Positions 18,588-27,770 are shown, counted from the first letter of the stretch. The stretch: 64,000 bases of DNA from Bradyrhizobium erythrophlei (GCF_900129425.1 NZ_LT670817.1:7902001-7966000), one strand, 5' to 3'. The notes: a model not told the origin generated them from the letters alone. Made by a program: numbers and translations.

Positions 18588-18797
18588 ATGCGCATCAGTG
18601 CACGAAACCAGATCAAGGGCACCGTCGTCGAAGTCAAGAAGGGCGCGACCACCTCGCATGTCCGCGTCGATATCGGAGGCGGCCAGATCATGACTTCATC
18701 GATCACCAACGAGGCCGTCGATGATCTCGGCATCAAGGCCAAGGGCAGCGTCACGGTCGTGATCAAGGCTTCCGACGTCATGATTGCGGTGGATTGA
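18588..18797 (+). CDS. mop: Stand-alone molybdenum-pterin-binding protein (Mop/TOBE)
   Basis: A 69-residue protein made of a single Mop (TOBE) domain: MRISARNQIKGTVVEVKKG, then TNEAVDDLGIKAKGSVTVVI and DVMIAV. Mop domains oligomerise and bind molybdate, serving as store or sensor. The ATG at 18588 gives the normal domain start. The gene overlaps the next frame at its stop and lies upstream of modABC. ModC here lacks its own C-terminal TOBE domain, so this protein may supply the missing molybdate-binding part in trans (inference). Confidence 0.92.
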   Translation: MRISARNQIKGTVVEVKKGATTSHVRVDIGGGQIMTSSITNEAVDDLGIKAKGSVTVVIKASDVMIAVD

Positions 18798-18799
18798 CC

Positions 18800-19306
18800 A
18801 TGCGTGCGCCTCTCCTGATCGCATTGGTGTTGCTCGGGACCACCGCTGCACGGGCGGCAGAGGAGCCGAGCGGCTGCGACAAGTTCAAATGGAGCATCGA
18901 CCGGGAGAAGGCGGCGCTGACCGCTCCGGATCGCATCAAGCTTGTGTCGGGCGGCGAACTGACCGCGCTGCCGTCCACCGGGGTGACGCTCGCTTTGCGT
19001 CCGCCGGCCGATGCGAACCTTCCCTCGCCGCCCGAACGCGCGCCGAAGGAAGGCACCTTTGCCGGTTTTGCGAATATCAAAGCCGCGCCGAAGGCGGGCC
19101 TGTATACCATCAGCCTGTCCGCCGGCGGCTGGGTCGATCTGGTGCAGGACGGACATTTTCTCAAGCCAAAGGGTTTTAGCGACGCGACCGACTGCGACGG
19201 CATCCGCAAGACCATGAAGTACGAGATTTCGGCAAAGCCGCTGCTGCTGCAGGTCAGCGGAACCAAGGAGGATTCGATCTCGATCGCTATCCTGCCGTCT
19301 GAATAG
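18800..19306 (+). CDS. Exported protein of the molybdate cluster, unknown function
   Basis: Predicted 168-residue periplasmic protein with a signal peptide at about 1-20 (LLGTTAARAAEE). Two Cys (CDKFKW near the start and TDCDGIRK near residue 130) could form a disulfide. A segment with GLYTISLSAGGWVDLVQDG recalls small beta-rich exported proteins. The ATG at 18800 is used; a TTG six bases earlier overlaps the mop stop and would also work. Its place between mop and modA suggests a link to molybdate handling, but nothing in the sequence proves it. Confidence 0.75.
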   Translation: MRAPLLIALVLLGTTAARAAEEPSGCDKFKWSIDREKAALTAPDRIKLVSGGELTALPSTGVTLALRPPADANLPSPPERAPKEGTFAGFANIKAAPKAGLYTISLSAGGWVDLVQDGHFLKPKGFSDATDCDGIRKTMKYEISAKPLLLQVSGTKEDSISIAILPSE

Positions 19307-19481
19307 CCAAACGGGCACTTTTACCCTGACTTTCAGCCTGCTATTGTTTTCATTGCGATATCCCGATCGGCCGTAAGTCGCCGGGACCAGCGGAACGGCG
19401 CTTCCGCCTGTCGCATCCATGTTCAACCAACGCCTGATTTGCGCGCGCGAAGTTGCGCCGCGAACACGCACGGAGCGCCCC

Positions 19482-20267
19482 ATGCATCGTCTTGCCCGAC
19501 TGTTCGTTGCCTTCGCCCTCCTGTGCGGATCGGCCCATTCGCCCGCGCTTGCGCAGGACAAAAGCCTCATTGTGTTTGCCGCGGCCTCGATGAAGAACGC
19601 GCTCGACGATGTCAACGCCGCCTATACCGCCAAAACCGGGGTCAAGATCAGCGCCAGCTATGCTGCAAGCTCGGCACTCGCCAAGCAGATCGAGCAGGGC
19701 GCGCCGGCGGATATTTTCCTGTCCGCCGACACCGTCTGGATGGACTATGCGACCGCCAAGAAGACCATCAACGAATCGACACGGGTCAATCTGCTCGGCA
19801 ACAGCATCGTGCTGATCGCGCCGAAAGATTCCAAAATCGACAACGTCACGATCGGCCAAGGTTTCGATCTCGCCAAGCTCGCCGGCAATGGCAAGATCGC
19901 CACCGGCGACGTCAATGCGGTGCCGGTCGGCAAATACGCGAAAGCGGCGCTGGAAAAACTCGGGGCGTGGCAGGCCGCCGAGCCGAAATTCGCGATGGCG
20001 GAGAGCGTGCGCGCGGCGCTCACCCTGGTGGCGCGCGGCGAAGCGGTGCTCGGGATCGTCTATTCGACCGACGCCAAGGTCGAACCCGGCGTCAAGATCG
20101 TCGGCACCTTCCCAGCCGATTCGCATCCGCCGATCATCTATCCGGTCGCGGCAACGACCACCGCAAAGCCGGAAGCCGCCGACTATCTCGCGTTCCTGCG
20201 CTCGTCGGCTTCCAAGACCATCCTCGAAAAATATGGATTCACATTCCTGATCCGTCCGACCTCCTGA
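19482..20267 (+). CDS. modA: Molybdate ABC transporter, periplasmic binding protein ModA
   Basis: Secreted solute-binding protein of 261 residues. The signal peptide ends at about residue 25 (SPALAQ). Family motifs are FAAASMKNALDDV (oxyanion-contact Ser), ADIFLSAD, GNSIVLIAP and GEAVLGIVYSTDA. It delivers molybdate or tungstate to ModB. The ATG at 19482 is chosen because it begins the signal peptide; the frame open from 19419 adds a non-hydrophobic leader. modB follows after seven bases. Confidence 0.95.
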   Translation: MHRLARLFVAFALLCGSAHSPALAQDKSLIVFAAASMKNALDDVNAAYTAKTGVKISASYAASSALAKQIEQGAPADIFLSADTVWMDYATAKKTINESTRVNLLGNSIVLIAPKDSKIDNVTIGQGFDLAKLAGNGKIATGDVNAVPVGKYAKAALEKLGAWQAAEPKFAMAESVRAALTLVARGEAVLGIVYSTDAKVEPGVKIVGTFPADSHPPIIYPVAATTTAKPEAADYLAFLRSSASKTILEKYGFTFLIRPTS

Positions 20268-20274
20268 TCCCGGC

Positions 20275-20970
20275 GTGTTCGATATTTCGCCAACCGAATG
20301 GACGGCGATCCAGCTTTCGCTCCGGGTCGCGACGGTGGCGACACTGGTGGCGACGCCGCTCGGGATCGCTCTGGCGTGGCTATTGGCGCGGCGCGAGTTC
20401 TGGGGCAAATCGGTAGTCGATGCGGTGATCCATCTGCCGCTGGTGCTGCCGCCGGTCGTCACCGGTTATCTGCTGCTGCTGACGTTCGGCCGGCGTGGCC
20501 TGGTCGGCGCCTGGCTCGCGGACCATCTCGGCATCGTGTTCGCGTTCCGCTGGACCGGCGCGGCGCTGGCCTGCGGAGTGATGTCGTTTCCGCTCCTGGT
20601 GCGGCCGATCCGGCTGTCGATCGAAGCGGTGGACCGAAGGCTGGAGCAGGCCGCGGGAACGTTGGGCGCCGAGCCATGGCGGGTGTTTGCGACCATTACC
20701 CTGCCGCTGGCGCTGCCGGGCGTGCTGGCCGGCATGGTACTCGGCTTTGCAAAGGCGATCGGCGAGTTCGGCGCGACCATTACCTTTGTGTCGAATATTC
20801 CCGGCGAAACCCAGACCATTTCGTCGGCGATCTATTCGCTGATCCAGACGCCGGATGGCGATACCGCGGCGCTGCGGCTGGTGGTGGTGTCGGTCGTGAT
20901 CGCGATGGCGGCATTGGTCGGCTCCGAATGGTTCGCGCGGCGCGCCGTGCGGCGCCTGCACGGGAATTGA
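20275..20970 (+). CDS. modB: Molybdate ABC transporter permease ModB
   Basis: Inner-membrane permease of 231 residues with about five hydrophobic helices. The EAA cytoplasmic loop is recognisable as LEQAAGTLGAEPWRVFATI followed by LPLALPGVLAG. The start is GTG at 20275, seven bases after modA. It forms the transport channel with ModC. Length matches ModB (about 225-235). Confidence 0.95.
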   Translation: MFDISPTEWTAIQLSLRVATVATLVATPLGIALAWLLARREFWGKSVVDAVIHLPLVLPPVVTGYLLLLTFGRRGLVGAWLADHLGIVFAFRWTGAALACGVMSFPLLVRPIRLSIEAVDRRLEQAAGTLGAEPWRVFATITLPLALPGVLAGMVLGFAKAIGEFGATITFVSNIPGETQTISSAIYSLIQTPDGDTAALRLVVVSVVIAMAALVGSEWFARRAVRRLHGN

Positions 20971-20972
20971 TC

Positions 20973-21644
20973 ATGCTCCGCGTCGACGTCGCAAAGCAGC
21001 TCGGTGAATTCTCGATCGAAGCCTCGTTCACCAGCGAGGGCCGCGTCACCGGACTGTTCGGCGCCTCCGGGGCCGGCAAGACCTCGCTGATCAGCATGAT
21101 CGCGGGCCTGCTGCGGCCCGATCGCGGCATCATCGCCATCGACGGTGAGGTACTCGACGATACCGAGAAGCGCGTCCATGTCCCGCCGCATCGCCGCCGC
21201 ATCGGCTATGTGTTCCAGGATGCCCGGCTGTTTCCGCATCTCGATGTGCGCCAAAATCTCGACTACGGGCGGCGCATGAACCGGCTGGCCGACAATGCGG
21301 CGGCGCGGGCACGGGTCACCGACCTGCTTGATATCGGCGGTCTGCTCGATCGCCGCCCCGGAAAGCTGTCCGGCGGCGAGCGCCAGCGGGTGGCGCTCGG
21401 CCGCGCGCTGCTGACGCAGCCGCGGCTGCTGCTGATGGATGAGCCGCTAGGCTCACTGGATGAGGAACGCAAGGTGGAGATCCTGCCCTATCTGGTGCGG
21501 CTGCGAGACGAGGCGGCGATCCCCATGGTCTATGTCAGCCACGACGCGGCCGAATTGCGCCAGTTGGCGACCCAGATCGTGATAATACGGCGCGGGCGGG
21601 TGACGGCTCTCGGTGGAGTCACGGTGCTGCCCGGCGCTTCCTAA
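20973..21644 (+). CDS. modC: Molybdate ABC transporter ATPase ModC, without C-terminal Mop domain
   Basis: ABC ATPase of 223 residues: Walker A GASGAGKTS, Q-loop YVFQDARLFPH, signature LSGGERQRVALGRALL, Walker B RLLLMDEPLGSLD, switch His in YVSHD. E. coli ModC is about 350 residues with a TOBE pair after the ATPase; here the protein stops right after the ATPase domain at GGVTVLPGAS. A separate Mop protein is encoded upstream. The ATG lies two bases after the modB stop (TGATCATG), so translation is probably coupled. It is convergent with the antiporter gene eight bases downstream. Confidence 0.93.
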   Translation: MLRVDVAKQLGEFSIEASFTSEGRVTGLFGASGAGKTSLISMIAGLLRPDRGIIAIDGEVLDDTEKRVHVPPHRRRIGYVFQDARLFPHLDVRQNLDYGRRMNRLADNAAARARVTDLLDIGGLLDRRPGKLSGGERQRVALGRALLTQPRLLLMDEPLGSLDEERKVEILPYLVRLRDEAAIPMVYVSHDAAELRQLATQIVIIRRGRVTALGGVTVLPGAS

Positions 21645-21652
21645 GATGTTCC

Positions 21653-23446
21653 TCAAATCCCCGCCACCGACGACCACATCTCCGACAGCTTGCGCTTGAG
21701 CGACGCCACGCCCGTCAGCGGCGCGGATTTCTCTTCCTCCTCGGGCAGTCGAAGGCCGACGACATTGACCCTGCCGCCGCTGATGCTGCGCGCCACCAGC
21801 ACGATAGAGTCGAGCTCCAGCGTGGCGCCTTCCTTTGGCGCATGATCGAGATGAACGTCGAAATAATCGGCCAGCGTCAGGCCGGCATGTTCGGCGTCGG
21901 TGGCGATGCCGTAGATCTCGGCAAGCTCGCCGAGCGTATGCTCGCCGGAGACAACAAAGTCGCCCAGCAGATGCGGATCGGGTGCCGTGCTCGGCTGCAT
22001 GTCGACGAAGAAGCGATCCAGCGCCTCGGCTTTCTCCGGGGGCGCCAGCAGGTAGATGTAGTCGCCGGGGAGAACCGGATCGGCCTCCGCGGGCGAGAGA
22101 ATGTGCTGATCGCGGATCACCAGCGTCGGCTTCGACCAGGATGGAACGAGGCCGCGCCGGAAATACAGGCTTTTCGGGCGCACTGAATAGCCGACCAGCT
22201 GCTGCTCGAGCTGGCCGGGCAGATCCAGTTCGACCCGACGCGGCCCGCGATCCGACCGCGGCAGCGCCACATGCAGCCGCCGCGCGGCGGCCGCCAGCGT
22301 CCAGCCCTGCAGCAACAGCGAGATGATGACGACGACGAAGGCGACGTCGAAATAAAGGTATGCCTTCGACAGTCCGACCAGCATCGGGATCGAGGCCAGG
22401 AAGATCGCGACCGCGCCGCGCAGGCCGGTCCAGGCGATGAAGACTTTCTCGCGCCAGTTGAACCGGAACGGCGCCAGACAGAGAAACACCGCCAGCGGCC
22501 GCGCCACCAGCATCAGCACCAGCGCCACCAGCACGGCCGGAACGACGCTGCTCATCAGCCGATGCGGCGAGACCAGCAGGCCGAGCAGCACGAACATCAC
22601 GATCTGCGCCAGCCAGGTCGCGGCGTCGAGAAAGGTCACCACCGAATTATGCGCGCGGGTCGGCCGGTTGCCGATGATGATGCCGGCGAGATACACGGCC
22701 AGAAACCCCGAGGCATGCGCGATCTGCGCCGCGCCGAAAATCACCAGCGCGGCGGTGGCGACGAACGGCGCGTGCAGGCCCTGCGGCAGTGCTACGCGAT
22801 TGAGCGCCAGCACCACCAGCCGCCCGCCGAGCACGCCGACGACGGCGCCGAGCACGGCCTCGCGGCCGAATTCCAGCGCGACATGCCAGGCCGAGTTGTG
22901 GCCGGCCGAGATCAGCTCGACCAGCATCAGCGTGAGAAATACCGCGAACGGATCGTTGGTGCCGGATTCGGCCTCCAGCGTCGCGCCGACGCGGGGACGC
23001 AGCCGCAGGCCCTGCGCATGCACCAGAAGAAACACTGCCGCGGCATCGGTCGAGGCCACCACGGCGCCGACCAGCAACGCCTCGGCCCAGTTCAGGTCGA
23101 GCGCATATTTGGCGACCGGTGCGGTGATCAGCGCCGTCAGCAGCACGCCGGCGGTGGCCAGCACCATCGACGGCGCCAGCACCGCGCGGATGCTTTGAAA
23201 CCGCGTTCGCAGGCCGCCATCGAACAGGATCAGCGCCAGCGCCACCGAGCCCACCAGATAGGTGGTGCGCACATCGTCGAAGCCCAGTTGGCCCGGACCT
23301 GAATCGCCGGCCAGCATGCCGATCACGAGAAACACCAGCAGCAGCGGCGCGCCGAAGCGCAGCGCCAGCAGGCTCGACAGAATGCCGGCCATCACCAGGA
23401 CCGCGCCGAGAAGAATGGCTATGCTGACCGAATCGAGAGAGGCCAT
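21653..23446 (-). CDS. cvrA: Potassium/proton antiporter, CPA1 family with TrkA-C domain
   Basis: Inner-membrane antiporter of 597 residues. About twelve hydrophobic helices span about 10-400 with the CPA1 core (ILFDGGLRT, STDAAAVF, EAESGTNDPFAVFLT, TGLRGAVAI). A cytoplasmic TrkA-C/RCK_C-like domain and a CorC_HlyC-type tail follow. The layout matches NhaP2/CvrA, which exports K+ in exchange for H+. The start at 23446 begins MASLDSVSIAILLGA, directly before helix 1. It is divergent from the MscS channel gene, which pairs two ion and osmotic functions, perhaps with shared control in the 230-base gap. Confidence 0.88.
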   Translation of the reverse strand: MASLDSVSIAILLGAVLVMAGILSSLLALRFGAPLLLVFLVIGMLAGDSGPGQLGFDDVRTTYLVGSVALALILFDGGLRTRFQSIRAVLAPSMVLATAGVLLTALITAPVAKYALDLNWAEALLVGAVVASTDAAAVFLLVHAQGLRLRPRVGATLEAESGTNDPFAVFLTLMLVELISAGHNSAWHVALEFGREAVLGAVVGVLGGRLVVLALNRVALPQGLHAPFVATAALVIFGAAQIAHASGFLAVYLAGIIIGNRPTRAHNSVVTFLDAATWLAQIVMFVLLGLLVSPHRLMSSVVPAVLVALVLMLVARPLAVFLCLAPFRFNWREKVFIAWTGLRGAVAIFLASIPMLVGLSKAYLYFDVAFVVVIISLLLQGWTLAAAARRLHVALPRSDRGPRRVELDLPGQLEQQLVGYSVRPKSLYFRRGLVPSWSKPTLVIRDQHILSPAEADPVLPGDYIYLLAPPEKAEALDRFFVDMQPSTAPDPHLLGDFVVSGEHTLGELAEIYGIATDAEHAGLTLADYFDVHLDHAPKEGATLELDSIVLVARSISGGRVNVVGLRLPEEEEKSAPLTGVASLKRKLSEMWSSVAGI

Positions 23447-23676
23447 GAAGCTCCGTAAATCATCGCAAATACCTGCACTTGCATCCTTATCGTCGCCACA
23501 GTTCGACGCCAACCCATTTCTGCCGCCAGCGGCAATGTGCCCGTTTTGCTGGCGTTGCCTTGCTTTGCCGCCGTATCGTCGCGATGGCGCCGGCGCTGCC
23601 GTTATGGAAATCTGCCGGATATTCGAATCACGTTTTGTCCGATCGGGCCGAGTTGCCTTTAAATGAGATTTTGACG

Positions 23677-24987
23677 ATGGACCTCAACGACATCATCGAC
23701 TTCCTGCATGCCGCGGCGCGCTCGGTCGGCGTGGAGGTCACCTCGCCAGGGTTCTATCTGCAGCTTGGCCTGATCCTCGCGGGCGCCGGGATTTCATTCG
23801 CCGCCGGTGCGGCGATTCGCTCGCGGGTCGACATGACCTCGCTCGCCATGGGCTGGCCGGCGCCGCTTCGGCTGTTCATGCGCGTCCTGATCGACAGCGC
23901 CTCGACCGCGGTGTTCGCGGCGCTGACGGCGCTGGCGCGCGTGATCATGGTGCACTCGACGTGGCCGAGCCGCAGCTATCTGCTCGCGGTCGCTGCGAAA
24001 CTTGCCTTCGCCTGGCTGATCATCCGTCTCGTGACATCGGTTATCCGCAACACCTTTATCGTCCGTCTGGTATCGCTGTCGGCGTGGCTGCTGACGGCGC
24101 TGAGCATCCTCGGACTGCTCGATCCGACCATGGATACGCTCGACTCGGTCTCGATCGTGCTGGGCGGTCTGCGGCTGACGCCGCTGTTGCTGATCAAGCT
24201 CGGCGTGCTGCTGGCGGTGGCGCTGTGGCTGAGCAACATCGCCAGCAACTTCGTGGAAAGCCGGATCACGCAATCCGGCGACCTGACGCCCTCGATCCAG
24301 GTGCTGCTGGTCAAGATGATCCGGCTCGGCCTGATGGTCTTCGCGGTCGCGGTGGTGATGAGCGCGGTCGGCATCAACCTCTCGGCGCTGGCGATCTTCT
24401 CGGGGGCCGCCGGTGTCGGCATCGGCTTCGGCCTGCAGAAGATCGTCGCCAATTTTATCAGCGGCATCATTCTGCTGGCGGACAAATCGGTGAAGCCGGG
24501 CGACCTCGTTACCATCGGCGACAGCACCGGGCGCATCAGCGCAATGAAGACGCGTTATATTTCGGTTGCCGCCGGCGACGGCCGCGAATTCCTGATCCCG
24601 AACGAGGATCTGGTGACGCAGAAGGTCACCAACTGGACCTACACCGACAACAATACGCTGGTGAAAGTCAATTTCGGCACCAACTACGATGCCGATCCAC
24701 GGCTGGTCTGCAAGCTGGCGATCGAGATCGCCGCGGCGGCGCCCCGCGCCCTCAAGGGCAAGCCGCCCAACTGCATCCTGATGGAGTTCACCGAGGCCGG
24801 GATGAAATTTTCCCTGACGTTCTGGATCGCCAACCCCGACGGCATGGACAGCGTGAAGAGCGACGTGATGCTGGCGCTGTGGGAAGCCTTCAAGCACGAG
24901 AACATCCGGGTGCCCTATCCAGTGCGCGAAATCCGCATCCGCGGCGGGGCGCTGCCGGTCGAGACCACGGTGGAGGTTCCAGGCTGA
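23677..24987 (+). CDS. MscS-family mechanosensitive channel
   Basis: Inner-membrane channel of 436 residues with five or six hydrophobic segments. The pore-lining helix and beta-domain signature are clear: SGAAGVGIGFGLQKIVANFI then SGIILLADKSVKPGD, followed by TRYISV and DGREFLIPNEDL. It has extra N-terminal helices compared with E. coli MscS (286 residues), as in the YnaI/YbdG-like group. It releases solutes on hypo-osmotic shock. The ATG at 23677 begins a soluble leader before helix 1; the longer upstream frame has no domain support. Confidence 0.9.
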   Translation: MDLNDIIDFLHAAARSVGVEVTSPGFYLQLGLILAGAGISFAAGAAIRSRVDMTSLAMGWPAPLRLFMRVLIDSASTAVFAALTALARVIMVHSTWPSRSYLLAVAAKLAFAWLIIRLVTSVIRNTFIVRLVSLSAWLLTALSILGLLDPTMDTLDSVSIVLGGLRLTPLLLIKLGVLLAVALWLSNIASNFVESRITQSGDLTPSIQVLLVKMIRLGLMVFAVAVVMSAVGINLSALAIFSGAAGVGIGFGLQKIVANFISGIILLADKSVKPGDLVTIGDSTGRISAMKTRYISVAAGDGREFLIPNEDLVTQKVTNWTYTDNNTLVKVNFGTNYDADPRLVCKLAIEIAAAAPRALKGKPPNCILMEFTEAGMKFSLTFWIANPDGMDSVKSDVMLALWEAFKHENIRVPYPVREIRIRGGALPVETTVEVPG

Positions 24988-25058
24988 AGTTCCCACAGCC
25001 GCGTGGCCGATTCCTCTTTGGCAAGGCCTGCCCAGGTTCCGGCCGAGCCAATTAGTAG

Positions 25059-25092
25059 GGGGCGACCAACCTTGGCTTGCATGGGTCGCCCC
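25059..25092 (+). terminator. Probable terminator after the MscS gene
   Basis: A nine-base perfect stem (GGGGCGACC with GGTCGCCCC) encloses a 16-base loop, 72 bases after the stop. The DNA just after it is AT-rich (GATCATTAAATTAA) but has no pure T-run. Confidence 0.55.
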
Positions 25093-25158
25093 GATCATTA
25101 AATTAACGCCGCAATTGTCTATCACCGTCCCTCTTGCCCGCCAGAACATGATCAGCCC

Positions 25159-25983
25159 ATGAGCTACATCGAAGCCTCCGATACCTCCTTGCGCAAAACC
25201 GGGCAGATCAAGCTGCACGGGCCGAGCGGGTTTGCCGGCATGCGCAAGGCCGGCGCGCTGGTGGCCAGGTGCCTCGATGAGCTGACCGATATCGTCAAGC
25301 CGGGCGTGCCGACCTCGCGGATCGACGATTTCGTCCGCGACTTCGCTTTCGGCCATGGCGCCTATCCCGCTACCCTGATGTATCGCGGCTATCGCTATTC
25401 GACCTGCACCTCGATCAACCACGTGGTCTGCCACGGCATGCCCGGAGACCGGGCGCTGAAGGAGGGCGACGTCGTCAACATCGACGTCACCTTCATCGTC
25501 GAGGGCTGGTATGGCGATTCCAGCCGGATGTACGCGGTGGGCCCGATCGCCCGCAAGGCCGAACGGCTGATCGACGTGACCTATCAGGCCATGATGCGCG
25601 GCATCGCCGCGGTAAAGCCCGGCGCCACCACCGGCGACATCGGCCACGCCATTCAAAGCTTCGTCGAGCCGCAGGGCATGAGCGTGGTGCGCGATTTCTG
25701 CGGCCATGGCCTGGGACGCATGTTCCACGACGAGCCGAACATCATTCATATCGGCCGGCCCGGCGAAGGCGTGGTGCTGAAGCCCGGCATGTTCTTCACC
25801 ATCGAGCCGATGATCAACCTCGGCAAGCCGCATGTGAAAATCCTGTCCGACGGCTGGACCGCCGTGACGCGCGACCGTTCGCTGTCGGCGCAGTTCGAGC
25901 ATTCGGTCGGCGTCACCGCCAGCGGCGTCGAAATCTTCACACTGTCGCCGCGCCATCGCGAGAAGCCGCCGGCGGCGGCGTAA
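25159..25983 (+). CDS. map: Type I methionyl aminopeptidase
   Basis: Cytoplasmic metalloprotease of 274 residues that removes N-terminal Met. All five metal ligands are in place: Asp of VNIDVTFI, Asp of WYGDSSRMY, His of CGHGLGRMFHDEP, Glu of FTIEPM and Glu of QFEHSV. A 20-residue N-terminal extension precedes GFAGMRKAGALVA. Length is normal for the type I enzyme. The ATG at 25159 opens MSYIEASDTSLRKTGQIKL, the typical alphaproteobacterial start. The repeat-rich gap follows before radC. Confidence 0.96.
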   Translation: MSYIEASDTSLRKTGQIKLHGPSGFAGMRKAGALVARCLDELTDIVKPGVPTSRIDDFVRDFAFGHGAYPATLMYRGYRYSTCTSINHVVCHGMPGDRALKEGDVVNIDVTFIVEGWYGDSSRMYAVGPIARKAERLIDVTYQAMMRGIAAVKPGATTGDIGHAIQSFVEPQGMSVVRDFCGHGLGRMFHDEPNIIHIGRPGEGVVLKPGMFFTIEPMINLGKPHVKILSDGWTAVTRDRSLSAQFEHSVGVTASGVEIFTLSPRHREKPPAAA

Positions 25984-26067
25984 TTCTCCGCGCGCGCCTT
26001 TGCATAGCCTGCCCCCACAACAAGCCCTCATACCCTGCCACCGGGTCTCGCCTTCTTTACAAACTGT

Positions 26068-26094
26068 CGTCATCCCCGCCTTCGCGGGGACGAC
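26068..26094. repeat. Short dispersed hairpin
   Basis: CGTCATCCCCGC, a CTTC loop and GCGGGGACGAC form a near-perfect hairpin of the common genome-wide type, 85 bases after map. It could also act in termination of map. Confidence 0.6.
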
Positions 26095-26113
26095 CGTTGA
26101 GAGTATGGCTAGC

Positions 26114-26193
26114 CGTCATTGCGAGCGCAGCGAAGCAATCCATAGAGCAACAAGTAAACAAGAGTGGATTGCTTCGCTGCGCTCGCAATGACG
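26114..26193. repeat. Long perfect inverted repeat (29-base arms)
   Basis: The left arm at 26114-26142 (CGTCATTGCGAGCGCAGCGA to AATCCA) and the right arm at 26165-26193 are exact reverse complements over 29 bases, with a 22-base AT-rich loop. This is a dispersed bradyrhizobial palindrome. No transposase or reading frame belongs to it. Confidence 0.85.
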
Positions 26194-26627
26194 CCAAGAT
26201 ATGAGTCCGCGATCTCGCCGCATGTTTTGCGCGAGGTTTGCCATCAATGTTCCGCCCTCTCCAATCAGAGGGCGCAGGGAATGCCGGGCGCCCGATGCAC
26301 CCGCAGCCTCGTGTGCGCTAGGGTAGTAAGTATGCACACGAGTATTCACAGCGAGTCACCGGAATCATCCGGCATTCCCCGCGCAATGGTTTACGGCTTA
26401 TACCGTGCTCTCCCCGGTGATCGGCTTTCTTGCCACCGTCGCCGGCGGAGTTGCCTCCACCGACTTGACACCAGCGTCGGGGTGTCAGGACCACACGTCT
26501 TCGCCGTCCGCGTTGGCATCGCCCGTCAAGCGCGCCGTCGCGTCCACCGCCCCCCGCCCCGCGTCCGTGACGTTCGCGAAACGCCCCTCTGAGTGGAACA
26601 GGATGGCGGGGGATATAGAAGTGATTT

Positions 26628-26906
26628 GGGTCTGGCGTCAAGAATAATTTCGGAAAATAAGAAATAGGTCCGAAAGGCAGCGGAGCCGGATGACCGGCGC
26701 CTTGAAGGGAAGCGCCAACGCAGCCCCCGTCATTCCGGGGCGATGCGAAAGCATCGAACCCGGAATCTCGAGATTCCCCGATGTGCAATGGCACATCTGA
26801 GGTCTGGTGCTAACGCACCATCCCGGAATGACGGAGTCTCCCGGAATGACGGAGTCCTCAGGTGATTTGGGGTCTGGCGTCAAGCCCTAATTTCTGAAAA
26901 ACAGAA
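26628..26906. repeat. Nested dispersed repeats between map and radC
   Basis: A short direct repeat brackets the block: GGGTCTGGCGTCAAGAATAA near 26629 and GGGGTCTGGCGTCAAGCCCT near 26871, each followed by a similar TTTC.GAAAA segment. Inside are CATTCCGGGG, GATGCGAAAGCATC, CCCGGAATCTCGAGATTCC, TGGTGCTAACGCACCA and CCCGGAATGACGG hairpins, with GGAATGACGGAGTC repeated twice. It looks like layered insertion of small palindromic elements. The whole map-radC gap (25984-27056) holds no supportable gene. Confidence 0.65.
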
Positions 26907-27056
26907 ACTAACGATCCCAACCCCGTTGCCGCTGAGCGGCGAGGTGCGAAAAATCCGCGCCTGCCCCGGCCGCCGGTGTCGTCATCCGGCAATTCACGGT
27001 TGCAAAAGTTGGCCGGCACGGCATGGTTAGCCGTTCTCCGAACGGTGCTACCGCCG

Positions 27057-27770
27057 ATGGCCGCGGATACCAGCGATACGCAAGACACGTCTGCAGAGAA
27101 GCCGCATTATCACGGCCATCGGATGCGGCTGCGCGAGCGCTTTCATGGCGCCGGGCCCGACGCCTTGAGCGATTACGAGTTGCTGGAAATGGTGCTGTTC
27201 ACGTCGCAGCCCCGGCGCGACATGAAGCCGCTGGCCAAATCGTTGCTCAAGAAATTCGGCTCGTTCGCCGAGGTCATTCACGCGCCGGCGACGCGCCTTC
27301 GCGAAGTCGACGGCGTCGGTGACGTCACGATTACCCAACTCAAGCTGATCGCGGCAGCCGCCAGCCGGATCGCCAAGGGCCAGTTGCAGCAGCGCACCAT
27401 GCTGTCGTCATGGAATGACGTGATCGATTATTGCCGGACCAGCATGGCGTTCGCCGACAAGGAGCAGTTTCGCATCCTGTTTCTCGACAAGCGCAACCAG
27501 CTGATCTCGGACGAGGTGCAGCAGACCGGCACCGTCGACCACACGCCGGTCTATCCGCGCGAGGTGATCAAGCGCGCGCTTGAATTATCCGCCACCGCCG
27601 TGATCCTGGTGCACAATCACCCCTCCGGCGATCCGACGCCGTCGCAGGCCGACATCCAGATGACCCGCGCGATCATCGACATCGCCACGCCGCTCGGCAT
27701 CTCCGTGCACGACCACCTCATCGTCGGCAAGAACGGCCATGCGAGCATGAAGGGGCTGCGGCTGATCTGA
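27057..27770 (+). CDS. radC: RadC family JAB-domain protein (UPF0758)
   Basis: Predicted 237-residue protein: a helix-hairpin-helix-like N-terminal part (about 25-100; LSDYELLEMVLF, LREVDGVGDVTI) and a JAMM/MPN+ domain with HNHPSGDPTPSQAD, whose His-x-His and Asp would bind zinc. Despite the name a role in DNA repair is doubtful; the fold is that of isopeptidases. The ATG at 27057 starts MAADTSDTQD; the upstream in-frame ATG at 26976 adds a leader lying in the repeat region. It stands alone. Confidence 0.93.
   Translation: MAADTSDTQDTSAEKPHYHGHRMRLRERFHGAGPDALSDYELLEMVLFTSQPRRDMKPLAKSLLKKFGSFAEVIHAPATRLREVDGVGDVTITQLKLIAAAASRIAKGQLQQRTMLSSWNDVIDYCRTSMAFADKEQFRILFLDKRNQLISDEVQQTGTVDHTPVYPREVIKRALELSATAVILVHNHPSGDPTPSQADIQMTRAIIDIATPLGISVHDHLIVGKNGHASMKGLRLI

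Noticed and set aside
20298..20972. Long in-frame 5' extension of modC
   Set aside because: It overlaps modB in another frame and has no domain. The ATG at 20973, two bases after modB, is the natural start.
23794..26073. A 759-codon minus-strand open frame
   Set aside because: It runs antisense across the MscS and map genes and the gap between them. The composition is low-complexity His/Arg/Asp and no motif is present.
26164..26592. A 142-codon + strand frame in the map-radC gap
   Set aside because: It starts within a palindrome arm and runs through repeats. It has no ribosome site and an Arg/His-rich random composition.
26068..26906. Clustered repeats that might be a CRISPR array
   Set aside because: Repeat units differ in sequence and spacing, are hairpins of several types, and lack regular spacers or cas genes.
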